DNA of 64,000 nt from Bin55 sp009840545 (GTDB lineage Bacteria > Pseudomonadota > Gammaproteobacteria > Pseudomonadales > Azotimanducaceae): positions 124,001 to 188,000 of the forward strand of contig OZ242357.1 of NCBI GenBank assembly GCA_965208815.1, in the 5' to 3' direction. Both the position numbers and the translations under genes were made by a program. Each line of letters starts with the position of its first letter. Within the stretch, counting starts at the first letter, position 1. The notes under the pieces are model-generated. The model searched no databases. It was not told where the DNA came from and saw nothing but the letters and a program-made list of their open reading frames with translations. Shown here piece by piece: positions 1 to 7,532 of this stretch.

Positions 1-1
1 A

Positions 2-886
2 TACAAAGTCGGCGATAACATAATCGTTCAGCGCATCAATCCGAAGGTTTTCGTCAATCCCATCGACGTTGTCGCCAACTATCGTCAAGTCTTCCCTTAC
101 ATTTGCGATTTAGTACCTGACATCGTGCAAACGAAGGACGGTCAAGATTCAGTCGTGGATGCGGACGGGAGCGTGTGGAGAGTCTTCCCGTACTACGGGT
201 CACGTAGCTTCAGGCAGCTGCCGGACTCTCTTTGTCAAATTGCAGGAGAGTCGTACGGACAATTTCTTAAACGTCTGAAGGATTGCCATGTCGAACTGCG
301 TCCTTCTATACCAGGATTTCACCGACTTGACAGTTACATTGAGAAGTTAAACGAACAACGGCGAAGTGGCGTACAGTTAGGGGAGTGCGTGTACGTCGAT
401 GAAGTACTAGATGGGATTCAAGATGTCAGTGTGTCCGCTCAAGTGATTCACGGAGATTGCAAGATTGGAAACTTGCTGTTCGACCCATTACGTCCTCGCG
501 TTCTGAAGATTGTCGACTTGGACACAGTGATGTACGGTTCCCCCTCATGGGACTTTGGCGACTTGGTTCGCTCTTCGATTTCAGGGATGAAGTTCGATAG
601 CGACGACGACGCTCGATTAAGAGCTCGAGTACACGAACTATGTCGAGGATTCTTTGGTGCTTATGGACCTAGAGATCAATCTGCAGTCACTCGGTTTGCT
701 AGTGCTCCAGCCTATATGAGCTTCATGTTGGGAGTGCGTTACCTGACCGATCACCTCGCGGGAGACGTCTACTTCAAGGTGGACCGGCCAGGAGCCAACC
801 TTCTTCGAGCACGACAACAGTTCAGTTTGCACCGGCTCTTCACAAGGCTTCATGACGAACTAGCAGAGTTCATAGTTTCAATCTAG
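2..886 (+). CDS. APH/NahK-like small-molecule kinase (5' end outside window)
   Basis: The reading frame is open from the left edge, so the N-terminus is missing. The first residues (QRINPKVFVNP) match the start of the N-acetylhexosamine 1-kinase/aminoglycoside phosphotransferase fold. The catalytic loop HGDCKIGNLLF (HGDxKxxN) and the metal-binding stretch VDLDTVMYGSPSWDFGD are both present, so the kinase looks intact. By family it should move the ATP gamma-phosphate to a sugar or other small hydroxyl compound in the cytoplasm; the NahK-like layout makes a sugar the best guess. A GTG at 125 could be read as a start, but the similarity upstream of it argues against that. The substrate cannot be read from the sequence. 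Confidence 0.8.
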   Translation, partial: YKVGDNIIVQRINPKVFVNPIDVVANYRQVFPYICDLVPDIVQTKDGQDSVVDADGSVWRVFPYYGSRSFRQLPDSLCQIAGESYGQFLKRLKDCHVELRPSIPGFHRLDSYIEKLNEQRRSGVQLGECVYVDEVLDGIQDVSVSAQVIHGDCKIGNLLFDPLRPRVLKIVDLDTVMYGSPSWDFGDLVRSSISGMKFDSDDDARLRARVHELCRGFFGAYGPRDQSAVTRFASAPAYMSFMLGVRYLTDHLAGDVYFKVDRPGANLLRARQQFSLHRLFTRLHDELAEFIVSI

Positions 887-1047
887 TTCGCTTTCGGCAG
901 CAAGAGACGTTAGCGCTCAGGTTAGAAGAGTCAATTTGAGCGGCTAAATCCGTCGAAACGAGACCCACAGACAGAATTGTGTAGCTTCGTGTAGTTCGAG
1001 TAGTGGAGGCAATATGTACGAATTTTTGCACAATCGAAGCTCCGGTG

Positions 1048-1074
1048 GAACTCGAACCTTGATATCCGGTTAAG
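1048..1074. repeat. Left 9-bp direct repeat plus left inverted repeat of the IS1380 element
   Basis: GAACTCGAA (1048-1056) is followed directly by the terminal inverted repeat CCTTGATATCCGGTTAAG (1057-1074). The same nine bases follow the right end, which marks both exact borders of the element. Confidence 0.85.
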
Positions 1075-1145
1075 CGAAATTGCCAAAGAAAATCCGGCGC
1101 GCTCATAACAGGTCGTTTCGCTAAAATAGCGTTACACAAACAACT

Positions 1146-1158
1146 CACCTGTCAGGTG
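1146..1158. promoter_or_regulatory. Palindrome in the transposase leader
   Basis: CACCTGTCAGGTG is a perfect 6-bp inverted repeat with one central base, lying 14 bp before the transposase ATG and just before its GGAGG ribosome binding site. It could be an operator or a hairpin that limits transposase translation. This is inference from position only. Confidence 0.3.
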
Positions 1159-1172
1159 CGCACCGGAGGCGT

Positions 1173-2483
1173 ATGAGCATGATAACAAATCCCCGTCGCG
1201 TCGAGGTCGATTTCAGCAATCACCATCTCACGGGATCGGGCGGGCTGTGCTTTCTTTCGCGCATGGCGCGTCGACTGGATCTGTTTCGCGCGCTCTCTTC
1301 TCTGCGCTCTCTGAAGCGACGGCGACGGGGGGTTCCGGACGCCGAGCGGACATGGTCGCTGATCGCCTCGCTGGCCCTGGGGAACGGTGCCCTGTCGGAT
1401 CTGGAGGTTCTGGGATGGGACCGGACGGCGTGCGAGCTGCTGGGTCTCACGGAGCGTCCGAGCCCTCGCCGGGTGGGGGAGCATCTGGCCCGCTTCGAGG
1501 ATACGGACGTCGCCGCGCTGCGGGCGGTGGGCCGCAAGATGGCGCAGGAGGTGGTTCCGGGGATGGCGCGGCACTTTCTCGACGAGCTGGGCTACGTGCC
1601 GCTGTTTCTGGACTCCACGCAGATCGAGGTGCGGGGCGGACGCTTCGAGGGGGCGGCCAGGGACTACCAGGGGGAGACCGGCTACCAGCTGGCGGCCGCC
1701 TTCGTCGGGCACGTCCAGGTGAGCGGTCGTCTTCGGCCGGGCAACACCCATCCCGCCCACGGCTGGCTCGAGCAGGTGGAGCGCGACGTCGAGCCGCTGC
1801 TGGCGGGCGTTCCGGTGTGGGGGCGCATGGACAACGCCTACTACCGCAGGGACGTGGTGGAGCACTTCGAGGACCGGGGCTGGGACTACTCGGTCAGCGT
1901 GACCTCGGAGGTCGCCAAGCGACCGATCCTGGACGCGGCGGCACAGGTGCTGGAGGACGCGGACTGGGAGGAGATCAACGAGCACGAGAGGGCGGCGCTG
2001 ATCACGCATCGCCCGACGCGGTGGCGCAACATGCAGACCTACGTGGTGGTGCGCCAGGAAGTGGTCGGCGGGGAGCGGCTGCTGTTTCCGCGGCACACCG
2101 TGATCCTGGTGTCGCGCGACGATCTCGACCTGAAGGAGCTGGTGCTCCGCCATCGCGGCAAGCAGGGGCAGGAGAACGCGTTCAAGGGCCCGCTGCGGGA
2201 GATGAACCTGCACCATCCCCGCTGCATGGGGTTCCGGGCGAACCAGGCGTACTACGAGTGCGCCCTGATCGCCCAGCTGCTGGTGCGGGCCGTCCAGCAC
2301 CGCATGCTGCCCAAGGAGGCGCGGAGCCGCAGCCTCGGCTACGTCATCCGGCACCTGATGCGCACGGTGGCCGTGCTGGTGCGCACCGGCCGTCGTCTGT
2401 ATCTGAACTTCGCGCGCTCGAACTGGGAGCTGGCCTGGCTGCTTCATGCCGCGGACAGCTTCGGGGAGACCGTCGCAAGCTGA
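1173..2483 (+). CDS. IS1380-family DDE transposase
   Basis: 436 residues, full length for the family. The DDE triad is visible: D147 in LFLDSTQIEV, D220 in GRMDNAYYRRDVVEHF and E334 in HRGKQGQENAFK, with the family pattern of a basic (Y/H)R-G stretch before the glutamate. The protein would cut and paste the surrounding element. The start is supported by GGAGG seven bases upstream of the ATG. Base composition and codon use are strongly GC-biased, unlike the neighbouring kinase and abiE genes. Long open frames on the opposite strand are a by-product of that bias. Confidence 0.92.
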   Translation: MSMITNPRRVEVDFSNHHLTGSGGLCFLSRMARRLDLFRALSSLRSLKRRRRGVPDAERTWSLIASLALGNGALSDLEVLGWDRTACELLGLTERPSPRRVGEHLARFEDTDVAALRAVGRKMAQEVVPGMARHFLDELGYVPLFLDSTQIEVRGGRFEGAARDYQGETGYQLAAAFVGHVQVSGRLRPGNTHPAHGWLEQVERDVEPLLAGVPVWGRMDNAYYRRDVVEHFEDRGWDYSVSVTSEVAKRPILDAAAQVLEDADWEEINEHERAALITHRPTRWRNMQTYVVVRQEVVGGERLLFPRHTVILVSRDDLDLKELVLRHRGKQGQENAFKGPLREMNLHHPRCMGFRANQAYYECALIAQLLVRAVQHRMLPKEARSRSLGYVIRHLMRTVAVLVRTGRRLYLNFARSNWELAWLLHAADSFGETVAS

Positions 2484-2738
2484 GCGCCGCGTCGGGCGAC
2501 ATCGAGACTGACGTAGCGGCGACATGTTCCACGTACCGGCGAAGAGTTCCGCTCTTCCGCGAATCGGTTCGTCCCAAAACTCGCAAAACCAGCGCGCCAA
2601 CGCGCAGTCGCGCCGAAATATGCGGTTCCCCGTCGACTCTCGCGCACACTCGGCGTTCGTGGCGGCATCCTCGTCCCATTCAAGAGCAAAAACTATCTGG
2701 CGTTGGATGGAATGATCTAGAATCCGACCTCTGCAGAC

Positions 2739-2765
2739 CTTAACCGGATATCAAGGGAACTCGAA
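2739..2765. repeat. Right inverted repeat plus right 9-bp direct repeat of the IS1380 element
   Basis: CTTAACCGGATATCAAGG (2739-2756) is the exact reverse complement of the left end. GAACTCGAA (2757-2765) repeats the nine bases found before the left end. Confidence 0.85.
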
Positions 2766-2879
2766 GTGACTTGCACAGGAGTAGCTCTTAAATAATACAA
2801 TACATTTAATCGTCAAAAATTCCCTAAATCATGGAAAAATTGCATATAGAGTCAGCTAGTAGCACACGTGACTTGCCAG

Positions 2880-2900
2880 TACGTTTAATAGACAAACGTA
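2880..2900. promoter_or_regulatory. Inverted repeat upstream of abiEi, candidate autoregulatory operator
   Basis: TACGTTT and AAACGTA are perfect 7-bp arms separated by 7 bp, 46 bp upstream of the abiEi start. AbiEi antitoxins studied elsewhere repress their own operon by binding inverted repeats in the promoter, so position and symmetry fit. Binding here is inferred. Confidence 0.45.
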
Positions 2901-2945
2901 AATTCCATGAAAGCGGGAATTTCAGTAGATGTGATGTAGGAATAC

Positions 2946-3752
2946 ATGCGTAATAAGATAGTCATTCCGGAAGGACGCCGCAAACTTGCACAGGTTGTTC
3001 GTGGAGCCAGTGATGTTATTCACATCGCCGATGCAGAACGATGTCTTGACATAACCCGTATTGCAGCTGCCAAGTTACTATCTCGATGGAGTCGGCAGGG
3101 TTGGTTAAGACGAGTCGGACCTGGAGTCTATGTACCGGTCAGTCTCGATTCTCTAGTAAGCGAAAATGTGATAGACGATCATTGGATTCTTGTTCCTGCG
3201 CTCTATGACCCTTCTTATATCGGTGGACGAACTGCTGCTGAGCACTGGGGATTGACTGATCAGATCTTTCGGGACATCGTAGTTTTGACCGGGTGTCCGG
3301 TGCGTGTGAGGACTGAAGAAAGGGCTGGTGCAATCTTTACCTTGCGGCATGTCCAACCGAAAATGATCTGGGGTACCAAAAGTGTATGGCGAGGAAGTTC
3401 TCGAATCGCCGTATCGGATGTTCATCGAACAATAATCGACATGCTGGACGACCCTACGCTGGGAGGCGGGATTCAGCATGTTCATGACTGTCTTCGTTCC
3501 TATTTCTCTCGCCATGATAGAAACGATGGCAGGTTGCTGGCTTACGCCGATCGCATGGGCAATGGTGCTGTATTCAAACGCTTAGGCTTTTTAGCAGAAC
3601 GGGGACACGAGGGGGATTCCCTCGGCGGAGCGTGCCGAGAGCGGCTGACCCAAGGCAATGCCAAATTGGATCCCGCACTTCCTTGCCGGAGATTGATCAG
3701 TCGATGGCGTCTCTTTGTTCCGGAAAGTTGGTTCCTTGAGTCTCCTGCATGA
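2946..3752 (+). CDS. abiEi: AbiEi-type antitoxin / transcriptional regulator
   Basis: 268 residues. The first ~60 residues form a winged-helix-like domain (DITRIAAAKLLSRWSRQGWL, then GPGVYVP), followed by the AbiEi body with the recognisable WILVPALYDPSYIGGRTAAEHW stretch interrupted only by family-typical variation. This is the antitoxin of the type IV AbiE system, which counteracts the AbiEii nucleotidyltransferase and usually represses the operon. The stop TGA overlaps the ATG of the toxin frame (ATGA at 3749-3752), so the pair is translationally coupled. The gene looks intact. The IS1380 element ends about 190 bp upstream, leaving the candidate operator in place. Confidence 0.82.
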   Translation: MRNKIVIPEGRRKLAQVVRGASDVIHIADAERCLDITRIAAAKLLSRWSRQGWLRRVGPGVYVPVSLDSLVSENVIDDHWILVPALYDPSYIGGRTAAEHWGLTDQIFRDIVVLTGCPVRVRTEERAGAIFTLRHVQPKMIWGTKSVWRGSSRIAVSDVHRTIIDMLDDPTLGGGIQHVHDCLRSYFSRHDRNDGRLLAYADRMGNGAVFKRLGFLAERGHEGDSLGGACRERLTQGNAKLDPALPCRRLISRWRLFVPESWFLESPA

Positions 3753-4962
3753 TCGTTCGTAGAGAGATCCTTGACATTGCTCGGACACTCAGTCTACGGC
3801 CACAGATCATCGAAAAGACTATGTGCTGGGTTGGATACTAGCCGGAATCTACAACCACACGACACTTGCCGACTCTTGGATTTTCAAGGGTGGAACCTGT
3901 CTCAAGAAGTGCTACTTTGAGACCTACCGATTTTCCGAAGACTTAGATTTCACCATTCAAGAACCTGCTCGCATCGACAGCAATCACTTGACCGTGGTGT
4001 TTCGCGAAATTGGGGAATGGGTCTACGAAAACACAGGGATAGAGATACCTGAAGGCCTACAGGAATTCGAAACATTCCAAAATCCTCGTGGTACGGTGTC
4101 CTGTCAGGGAAAGTTAAGCTACCGAGGGCCGATCGCTCCGCGTTCGGGTAGGCTACCACGTATCAAACTTGATCTGACTTTCGATGAGCTTCTTGTACTT
4201 CCTCCCACAAAGCAATTCATTTTTCACGATTACAGCGATGCACCGGCCGAAGGAATTCCGGTTCTCTGCTATGTTTACGAAGAAGCGTTTGCTGAAAAGA
4301 TTAGAGCTCTCGGTGAACGTGCTCGTCCTCGCGATTTGTACGATGTAATTAGTCTTTACCGCAAAATTGAAGCGCGTCCCGAGCCTACCAAACTGCTTGA
4401 GCTAGTAAACAGGAAATGTGCGCATCATTCACTTCCCGTGCCAACGCTCGATGTACTTGTGAATCACAGAGAGGATCTAGAGGGTTCGTGGCAACCAATG
4501 CTGGGGCACCAGCTTCAGGCTCTGCCTCCTTTAGAGCCTTTCTGGTCGAATCTCACCGAATTCTTCGATTGGCTTCAATCTCGTCCAACAGCCCGCCTAC
4601 TGTTTCCATACAAGATTGCTCCGGGCGAATCACTTATCAAGGAACACTCAATGCGCTTACCGATTGACAGCACAATTCAGTCCTACTTGGAGACGATCCA
4701 CTTCGCGGCTTCGAACCGCATGTGCGTGGACCTCGCATATAACGGGACAGTCAGTCACATCGAACCATATTCACTCCGGCATACCCGGACAGGAGACATT
4801 GTGCTGCTCGCCGAAGAGCTCCCTAGCGGCGGACATCGGAGGTATAGAGTCGATCGCATTCAGGGTGCTGCCGTGAGTGAGCGGGGTTTCGAACCTCGGT
4901 ATACAGTGGAACTAGGTCTGAGAGACACTCCCATTGTCTTGAAAGCAGCAATCCTGCACTAG
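3749..4962 (+). pseudogene. abiEii: AbiEii-type nucleotidyltransferase toxin with -1 frameshift near its start and C-terminal WYL-like domain
   Basis: The frame starting at the ATG 3749 gives the normal family N-terminus up to residues IIEK, then stops after MCWVGY. The continuation DYVLGW lies in the -1 frame, which stays open to 4962. The join is at GAAAAGACTAT (about 3812-3822), where one G is missing or a -1 slip on A-rich codons would restore EKDYVLGW. After the join, all toxin motifs are present: FKGGTCLKK, RFSEDLDF with the two metal-binding aspartates, and EKIRALGERARPRDLYDV. About 90 residues at the end resemble a WYL domain, which is unusual for AbiEii. A GTG at 3823 could start a product lacking the first ~25 residues. 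It is either a broken gene, a programmed frameshift or a sequencing error. Confidence 0.75.
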
Positions 4963-5297
4963 TCTTCCCTCAAAGCAGGCAAATTCAAATGAAGTAGCCA
5001 CACTACTTTAGCCAGAAGCAACGTTGCCATTACTTATGCAAACCCACCACTCAGGCTAGACGAACGATTCTTCAAACGCTTATTGGATATAGCCATGAGC
5101 GACTATTCTTTGATCCAGCAGTTGTACCCATAGCATCTAGGATTACCTCTTGGGAGGCGTGTCTACGGATGTACTAAGCTTCCATTCGTTTGAATCCTTG
5201 GGCGAGAAATTCAAGGTGAGACTCGGTCTCACGCGTAGCTCGGAGTAGTTTCCGTTGCTAGAGTTACGACGGCAACAGTGATCAGTGTCCAAGTATG
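4963..5297. other. 335-bp region without a gene between abiEii and the PhyH gene
   Basis: No convincing coding frame. It holds a perfect hairpin at 5216-5232 (GTGAGAC-TCG-GTCTCAC), 65 bp beyond the 3' end of the minus-strand PhyH gene. There is no T-run on either strand, so it is not a standard terminator. It lies between two converging genes. Confidence 0.5.
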
Positions 5298-6254
5298 TTA
5301 GGAAGCAAGAAGCTTGGGCTCGCACTCCAATCGGGTAGCCCAATAGTCCGCATCGAACGTTTCGTCTCCGATGAGATTTCTCCAGAAACGTATCCGTTGG
5401 ATGTACTCAATACGTCCGGTGTCATTCTCAAACCACGGCATTGGCCGAGTAAGTATCGATGCGACAGATTCTGGGTCAGTTCGCTCCTTTACGAAGAAGA
5501 TAGGTCGTTGACGCGAGTCATCTCGTTCTAGATCCGAAGTGTCCCAGAGTCTCACTTGAGGTTCAGTCGGATTTAGTCGGAGCTTGTAGAGGAAGCGTGT
5601 GAGGTTGGTGCTATTGACCCCGCCCCCATGCCAGATTCCGTGATGCATAAAGAACACTGTACCGGCAGGGCATTCGATGTGCCGTTGACCCAGCATATTT
5701 TGATAACGGGCAACGGCGGACTCACTTACTACTCGTAGGTGCGTTCCCGGAACAAACCTTGTACCTCCCATATCAGATGTGACATCGTGAGGAAAATAGA
5801 ACATCTGAATGTCGAAGGCCGATTCTCTCGGATCAATAGTGGAATCCTGGTGTAGGTGCTGAGAAATTTGTGGCCGATTTCCGTAAGCAAGTGGACCGTT
5901 TGCGACATGAACGAAATGGTGATCGAGTAGACACTTCGCGCCGACAAGACTTTGGATTGCTCCCTGTACAGAGGGAAGACGAACTAGGGCACCGAGAGCA
6001 GTCGACTCCTTGAACGCTTCGTAGAGCGGAGTTCCTGCAGGGACTGCGGGAATGTCGCTCTTTGCCATCAATCCGCCTAGCCGAGACAGTTTTTGAAGGT
6101 TCTTGGGGGAGCCGTCTTCGCGACGGTCAATTGCATCTATTGCACTGAGAAATCGTTCATTGATATTCGAAGGAACTGCGGCTTGGAGTTCGACATAGCC
6201 GTTCGCAGCGAAGAAGGCAATTTGCTTAGTGGAAAGAAGTATTGAATCAGTCAC
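5298..6254 (-). CDS. Phytanoyl-CoA dioxygenase (PhyH) family protein
   Basis: 318 residues, typical for the family. The Fe(II)-binding HxD is in HLHQDST and the distal histidine in HHGIWHGGG, followed by an arginine-rich stretch (RFLYKLR) that in this fold helps bind 2-oxoglutarate. The predicted activity is Fe(II)/2-oxoglutarate-dependent hydroxylation of a lipid or small metabolite in the cytoplasm; the substrate is unknown. It starts inside the end of the upstream 94-residue gene (8-bp overlap), so the two are co-transcribed. This family is very diverse in marine bacteria. Confidence 0.85.
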   Translation of the reverse strand: MTDSILLSTKQIAFFAANGYVELQAAVPSNINERFLSAIDAIDRREDGSPKNLQKLSRLGGLMAKSDIPAVPAGTPLYEAFKESTALGALVRLPSVQGAIQSLVGAKCLLDHHFVHVANGPLAYGNRPQISQHLHQDSTIDPRESAFDIQMFYFPHDVTSDMGGTRFVPGTHLRVVSESAVARYQNMLGQRHIECPAGTVFFMHHGIWHGGGVNSTNLTRFLYKLRLNPTEPQVRLWDTSDLERDDSRQRPIFFVKERTDPESVASILTRPMPWFENDTGRIEYIQRIRFWRNLIGDETFDADYWATRLECEPKLLAS

Positions 6255-6531
6255 GGTCTTCCAACTTCTCGAAGAAAAACTCGTACTTCAAGTAGCCCAG
6301 CCGAAACTCTTCGCCATGCGAGTGGTTGATTAAGGGTGAAGCCTGAATCAATCGCCAACCATCCAAGAGTGCTGCTAAACCATTTGAATAGGGAGGTTCT
6401 TGTGAGTCTCCCGGCATATGTCGTTGTTTTCCCGTTCCGTCGTAAATAGCCCAAGCCTTCACCGACGCATCCAGTGACGAATTTGCAAGGTAGAGAACCA
6501 AGACTTTCTGGCGGGTACTACCAGACCCCAT
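6247..6531 (-). CDS. Small protein of unknown function upstream of PhyH
   Basis: 94 residues. There is no signal peptide or membrane segment. The second half (LLDGWRLIQAS, then GYLKYEFFFEK) has the GW-[RK]-LI and YKYE-FFEK pattern seen in small alpha/beta proteins such as DUF4177, but assignment is not certain. Its end overlaps the PhyH start by 8 bp, which supports a real gene and a shared function with PhyH. It diverges from the TonB-type lipoprotein gene on the other strand. Confidence 0.6.
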   Translation of the reverse strand: MGSGSTRQKVLVLYLANSSLDASVKAWAIYDGTGKQRHMPGDSQEPPYSNGLAALLDGWRLIQASPLINHSHGEEFRLGYLKYEFFFEKLEDRD

Positions 6532-6563
6532 ATGATTGCCTGAATGGTGCTACCATTCGATTT

Positions 6564-6941
6564 GTGAGACGAGTCATTCTAATTGCCGCACTTGCGATAG
6601 GGTCTGTACTTCCGAGCGGATGCATTGGTGTCAGTAATCAGCCCTGGAGCCTGGTGCAGTCTGGATCCTATGAATTTCCCCAAGAAGCCAAAGACGCCGG
6701 GTATACGTTAGGGTCAGTTGTTGTGGAATACGATATTGGTGTAGACGGCATAGTCAAAAACCTAAGCGTTGTTAGTTCTGATCCTGCTGACGTTTTCGAT
6801 GCTGAAGCGTTGCGGTTTGTAAGCGAGTGGAGATTTAGGCCTGCACACCAGAAGGGCAAGCCCGTTGCGACTGAAGGGCTTCAAAGTACGATAACTTTCA
6901 AGTTGGAAGACGAAGACTTCGACTTACCAGTACCCGATTAA
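6564..6941 (+). CDS. TonB C-terminal-domain lipoprotein
   Basis: 125 residues from the GTG at 6564. A hydrophobic signal (RRVILIAALAIG) ends in LPSGC, a possible but imperfect lipobox. The remaining ~90 residues form a TonB C-terminal-like domain (GSVVVEYDIGVDGIVKNLSV, then EALRFVSEWRFRPA). There is no proline-rich spacer and no N-terminal membrane anchor to couple to ExbB/ExbD, so it is not a classical energy transducer. It may be a periplasmic adaptor or a protein that only shares the fold. The longer frame from 6474 would overlap the divergent 94-residue gene; the later start avoids this. Confidence 0.7.
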   Translation: MRRVILIAALAIGSVLPSGCIGVSNQPWSLVQSGSYEFPQEAKDAGYTLGSVVVEYDIGVDGIVKNLSVVSSDPADVFDAEALRFVSEWRFRPAHQKGKPVATEGLQSTITFKLEDEDFDLPVPD

Positions 6942-6989
6942 GCCCTCTGATTTGGTAGGGACCTGTTAGTTCGACGTTTATAGATACCG

Positions 6990-7532
6990 TCAACTGGGTT
7001 GGCTCTTCGCCAAAGAAGCTTGTTCAAGACCTTCCGCTATTGTGGCCATGTCTGAATAGCAGTTTTTCCAAGTCCAGTGAAACCACGAAAATGTAATGTA
7101 TGCAACAAGTGGTCCCAATAGCATTCGAAAAATAACGGCAATGAAGTAAAGTGCGGTGGCATCTTCTTGAATTGCCATGTAAAGTCTGAAGGAGGAAACA
7201 GAGAGAAAAGTCACAGAAAACAAGATTAAGAGCCAAAAGAGAACTCTTGCATACACTGCGAATGTAAAGGAACCCTTGACTTCGGCGTTTCTGTCATCGT
7301 CATTGATAGATACATACAACACTGGTTTACCCAAGTGTAGGAAGGGAAAACGCATGCGAAACAGGACAGCGTTGTTCTTGTAGACAAAACCGACGATCCG
7401 GTTTGTCTTACCAAATACTGCTCGCAGCAACGATAGCTTTTTGAGTTCCGAGAGAAGGCTCTTCGAATCTCTTTGTGCTGAATAGTGGAATTTCACTCCT
7501 CGCGTCGCAAACTTGAGCGTGTCAAAAATCAT
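6990..7532 (-). CDS. Membrane protein of unknown function downstream of the amidase
   Basis: 180 residues. The first ~90 are soluble and basic. Two membrane segments follow (VLFWLLILFSVTFLSV and FRMLLGPLVAYITFSWF regions), then a short tail. The start ATG overlaps the amidase stop (ATGA at 7529-7532), so it is translationally coupled to the amidase. No family was recognised. Confidence 0.65.
   Translation of the reverse strand: MIFDTLKFATRGVKFHYSAQRDSKSLLSELKKLSLLRAVFGKTNRIVGFVYKNNAVLFRMRFPFLHLGKPVLYVSINDDDRNAEVKGSFTFAVYARVLFWLLILFSVTFLSVSSFRLYMAIQEDATALYFIAVIFRMLLGPLVAYITFSWFHWTWKNCYSDMATIAEGLEQASLAKSQPS

Larger units (their letters stand above)
1057..2756 (+). mobile_element. IS1380-family insertion sequence, 1700 bp, apparently complete
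   Basis: The element has perfect 18-bp terminal inverted repeats, flanking 9-bp direct repeats and one intact transposase. Its length fits the family. It is much richer in G+C than the flanking host DNA. It sits between the kinase gene and the abiE locus and does not appear to break a gene: joining the flanks gives no convincing reading frame. About 255 bp of non-coding DNA lie between the transposase and the right end. Confidence 0.9.

Noticed and set aside
887..1047. Possible tRNA, because of GTTCGAG-like bases near 989
   Set aside because: No acceptor or anticodon stem can be formed around it.
1152..2600. Long minus-strand open frame (482 codons) and a plus-strand frame of 498 codons over the IS1380 transposase
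   Set aside because: They overlap a full transposase with a complete DDE triad, are very rich in Arg/Ala/Gly or Pro/His, and arise from the high GC content.
5216..5232. Hairpin GTGAGAC-TCG-GTCTCAC considered as a terminator for PhyH
   Set aside because: No T-run follows on either strand.
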